This document shows positions 6,511 to 8,051 of a DNA stretch of 8,051 bases, piece by piece. The position numbers were made by a program, and so were the translations under genes. Location of the stretch: assembly GCA_947588795.1 (NCBI GenBank), contig CANPZJ010000035.1, positions 1-8,051 of the forward strand. Reading direction: 5' to 3'. Origin of the DNA: an uncultured Bacilli bacterium. Its GTDB lineage: Bacteria; Bacillota_I; Bacilli_A; RF39; UBA660. Position 1 is the stretch's first letter. Each line of letters begins with the position of its first letter. Under the pieces are notes generated by a model. The model was not told the DNA's origin and made no database searches. It saw only the letters and a list, made by a program, of their open reading frames with translations.

Positions 6511-6539
6511 TTGACATTTTTATATATACCAGTTATTAT
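6511..6539 (+). promoter_or_regulatory. Promoter of the alpha/beta hydrolase gene
   Basis: A perfect TTGACA (6511-6516), 17 bp spacer and TATTAT (6534-6539) give a near-consensus sigma-A-type promoter immediately after the second terminator. The TTG of the -35 box could be mistaken for a start codon, but the true start is ATG 6565. Confidence 0.8.
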
Positions 6540-6564
6540 AACTAGCAATTTTAGGAGGAGAACT

Positions 6565-7416
6565 ATGTTAAGAAATTTAAATTCTAAAAATATGAAAGTT
6601 GTTTATCAATATGATTTTTTTAAACTAATAAGAGTAGGTGAAGAAGGCAAAAACAATTTAGATCCAATTATATTTATTGAAGGTCAAATGGGTTGTTTTA
6701 CTCAATATTTAGAAAATAAATATAATAAAAATGCTAATTCTTGTTATCAATATCAAAAATATTTTGTTTATGATGATGAAATACATACTCCTTATATTTT
6801 TTTATACAATTATCCAATAAATTCTAAAGATAAATCGCTAATTACTAATGATTTATTTGCTAAGGCTTTAATAAGGGCACTAGAATTATTAAAATTAGAA
6901 AATGTTACAATTATGGGTATTAGTAATGGAGGAATGATTGGAACACTTGCAAGTGTTAATAAAAGAGTTAGCAAAGTAATTGCCATTCATACGCCAATAT
7001 TTGGTGTACCATTATTACACAGAGAAAAATTAGAATCAATAAAAAATGATATGCATTTACCAGAAAAAGCTATATATCATTTATCTAAGATATATATAAA
7101 TGATAATTTTGGCTTTATGCAAGAAAATAGAAATGGTTTTAATAATATACAAGATATTAGCAATTTAGATAAAATTGTTTTTACAAATAGTGATTTGATT
7201 GCAAAAGAAAGTAAAAATAAAATAGCAAATTATCTTGCATATATGAATTATTTCTTATTAGGACTTCGTTCTGATGGTATAGTAACATTTGATAAAGAAA
7301 GAGCAAAAAAAGAAGGGATTAATTATCTAGAAGAAAAAGGTATAAGCCATTTTGAATTAGGAAATAAAGAATATACAACTCCTTATTATGAAAAACTTGT
7401 TAGAGCCAAAAAATAA
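6565..7416 (+). CDS. Alpha/beta hydrolase, lipase/esterase-like
   Basis: AGGAGGAG (6553-6560) four bases before ATG 6565 fixes the start, giving 283 residues. The nucleophile elbow is GISNGG with Ser120, preceded by a beta-strand (ENVTIMGIS). The acid is probably Asp237 in LRSDGIV and the base His262 in GISHFELG, the order and spacing expected of the fold; the SDG-V context resembles lipase-type members. IIFIEGQMG (35-43) fits the strand and oxyanion-hole turn. No signal peptide or membrane segment is seen, so it is probably cytoplasmic. The substrate cannot be read from the sequence. It has its own near-consensus promoter and is followed after 56 bp by a phosphodiesterase gene with its own promoter; a shared role in lipid turnover is possible but only inferred. 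Confidence 0.82.
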   Translation: MLRNLNSKNMKVVYQYDFFKLIRVGEEGKNNLDPIIFIEGQMGCFTQYLENKYNKNANSCYQYQKYFVYDDEIHTPYIFLYNYPINSKDKSLITNDLFAKALIRALELLKLENVTIMGISNGGMIGTLASVNKRVSKVIAIHTPIFGVPLLHREKLESIKNDMHLPEKAIYHLSKIYINDNFGFMQENRNGFNNIQDISNLDKIVFTNSDLIAKESKNKIANYLAYMNYFLLGLRSDGIVTFDKERAKKEGINYLEEKGISHFELGNKEYTTPYYEKLVRAKK

Positions 7417-7421
7417 TAATA

Positions 7422-7450
7422 TTGACTTACTTACATTCGTTTATTATATT
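7422..7450 (+). promoter_or_regulatory. Promoter of the glycerophosphodiesterase gene
   Basis: TTGACT (7422-7427), a 17 bp spacer and TATATT (7445-7450) lie just after the hydrolase stop. The TTG here is part of a -35 box, not a start codon. Read-through from the hydrolase is also possible because no terminator separates the genes. Confidence 0.6.
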
Positions 7451-7472
7451 AATTCTTAGAAAGGCAATGCTT

Positions 7473-7988
7473 ATGGATAAGAAGAATAATTTTTTAATAA
7501 AATTACCTATAGCTCATAGAGGTCTATTTAATAATAAAGATATTTATGAAAATACAATTTCAGCATTTAAATTGGCAATTGAAAACAACTATGCTATTGA
7601 ACTAGATGTTCATCTTACAAAAGATAATAAGATAATAGTAATACATGATAGTAATTTAAAAAGATTATTTAATACAAATAAAATAGTTAGAAAATTAAAT
7701 TATGATGATATAAAAAAGCTTCATTTTCTTAATTCTAAAGATAAAATACCTCTATTAAAAGATGTTTTAAAGTTAGTTGATGGAAAAGTCCCAATTATAA
7801 TAGAAATAAAATATGATAGATTAGTAGGAAAATTAGAGAAAAATTTAATAAATATTTTAAATGACTATCAAGGAGAAGTAGCTATAAAAAGTTTTAGAGC
7901 TAGAAGTATTAACTATTTTAGAAAAAATTGTCCAGATATTTTAAGAGGTCAACTTTTAATGTATTCTAAAAAAATTTATCTCTTATGA
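7473..7988 (+). CDS. Glycerophosphodiester phosphodiesterase, C-terminally truncated
   Basis: The family hydrolyses glycerophosphodiesters to glycerol 3-phosphate and an alcohol, using a metal in a TIM barrel. Active-site elements are present: AHRG (His15, Arg16), ENT (Glu26), ELDVH (Glu43, Asp45), IHD (His58, Asp59) and IEIK (Glu111). ATG 7473 was chosen because AGAAAGG (ends 7464) is eight bases upstream; ATG 7467 is too close. The protein stops at 171 residues soon after IKSF...RGQL, whereas related enzymes are about 240 long and continue through the last barrel strands (PDFISYD and a W-T/V-V strand). The stop TGA 7986 follows an A7 run (7968-7974), and the same frame stays open from there to the window edge. 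A nonsense mutation or frameshift is likely, so activity is doubtful. Confidence 0.78.
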   Translation: MDKKNNFLIKLPIAHRGLFNNKDIYENTISAFKLAIENNYAIELDVHLTKDNKIIVIHDSNLKRLFNTNKIVRKLNYDDIKKLHFLNSKDKIPLLKDVLKLVDGKVPIIIEIKYDRLVGKLEKNLINILNDYQGEVAIKSFRARSINYFRKNCPDILRGQLLMYSKKIYLL

Positions 7989-8051
7989 ACAATTTTACTG
8001 ATGAACTTATTTAAAAGACATATTGTTATTTTCACTTACATCTACAGGCAT

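Noticed and set aside
7986..7988. TGA read as Trp (Mycoplasma-type code), which would extend the phosphodiesterase
   Set aside because: Trp in the other genes is encoded by TGG and none of the long intact genes contains in-frame TGA, so TGA is taken as a stop.
8008..8051. Possible C-terminal end of a minus-strand gene running off the right edge (MPVDVSENNNMSFK then stop)
   Set aside because: Only 14 codons are visible, with no family signal; it may be chance, and the plus strand is also open there.

Overview
The window is very AT-rich DNA with bacterial gene order, strong Shine-Dalgarno sites and TTGACA/TATAAT-type promoters. Trp is encoded by TGG, and TGA appears only as a stop. Together with a low-GC ClpP, a TGS-domain nucleoside kinase and GapA-type GAPDH, this suggests a small-genome, low-GC Firmicute (Bacilli / Erysipelotrichales / RF39-like gut lineage). 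The taxon is an inference.

Layout: (1) 95-1337, a surface-protein locus with its own promoter. An N-terminal membrane anchor and stalk (152-613) is separated by a frameshift at an A7 run from a BspA/DUF285-like leucine-rich C-terminal part. (2) 1339-1911, clpP on the minus strand, convergent with locus 1 and 1 bp from it. (3) 2007-3653 and 3646-4650, a TGS/uridine-kinase-like nucleoside kinase and GAPDH, overlapping by 8 bp. The kinase and clpP are divergent from a short shared promoter region. (4) 4675-6133, a second surface-protein gene with the same promoter, leader, anchor and stalk as locus 1 but an unrelated C-terminal domain, followed by a strong terminator. (5) 6134-6564, a non-coding stretch bounded by two hairpin terminators in inverted orientation. 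(6) 6565-7416, an alpha/beta hydrolase. (7) 7473-7988, a C-terminally short glycerophosphodiester phosphodiesterase. Each of the last two has its own promoter.

The standout signal is the pair of surface-protein promoters. In each, eight consecutive G residues lie between the -35 and -10 boxes, followed by identical TATACTATAAT sequence. Homology between the two loci begins at the G tract and runs through the leader, membrane anchor and stalk. The bodies then differ completely. This looks like a phase-variable, modular cell-surface protein family: slippage of the G tract would change -35/-10 spacing (16 bp in copy 1, 18 bp in copy 2, optimum about 17). The A7 frameshift in copy 1 could be a second slippage switch or simple decay. 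The other genes are metabolic or housekeeping and have no evident functional link to this family.
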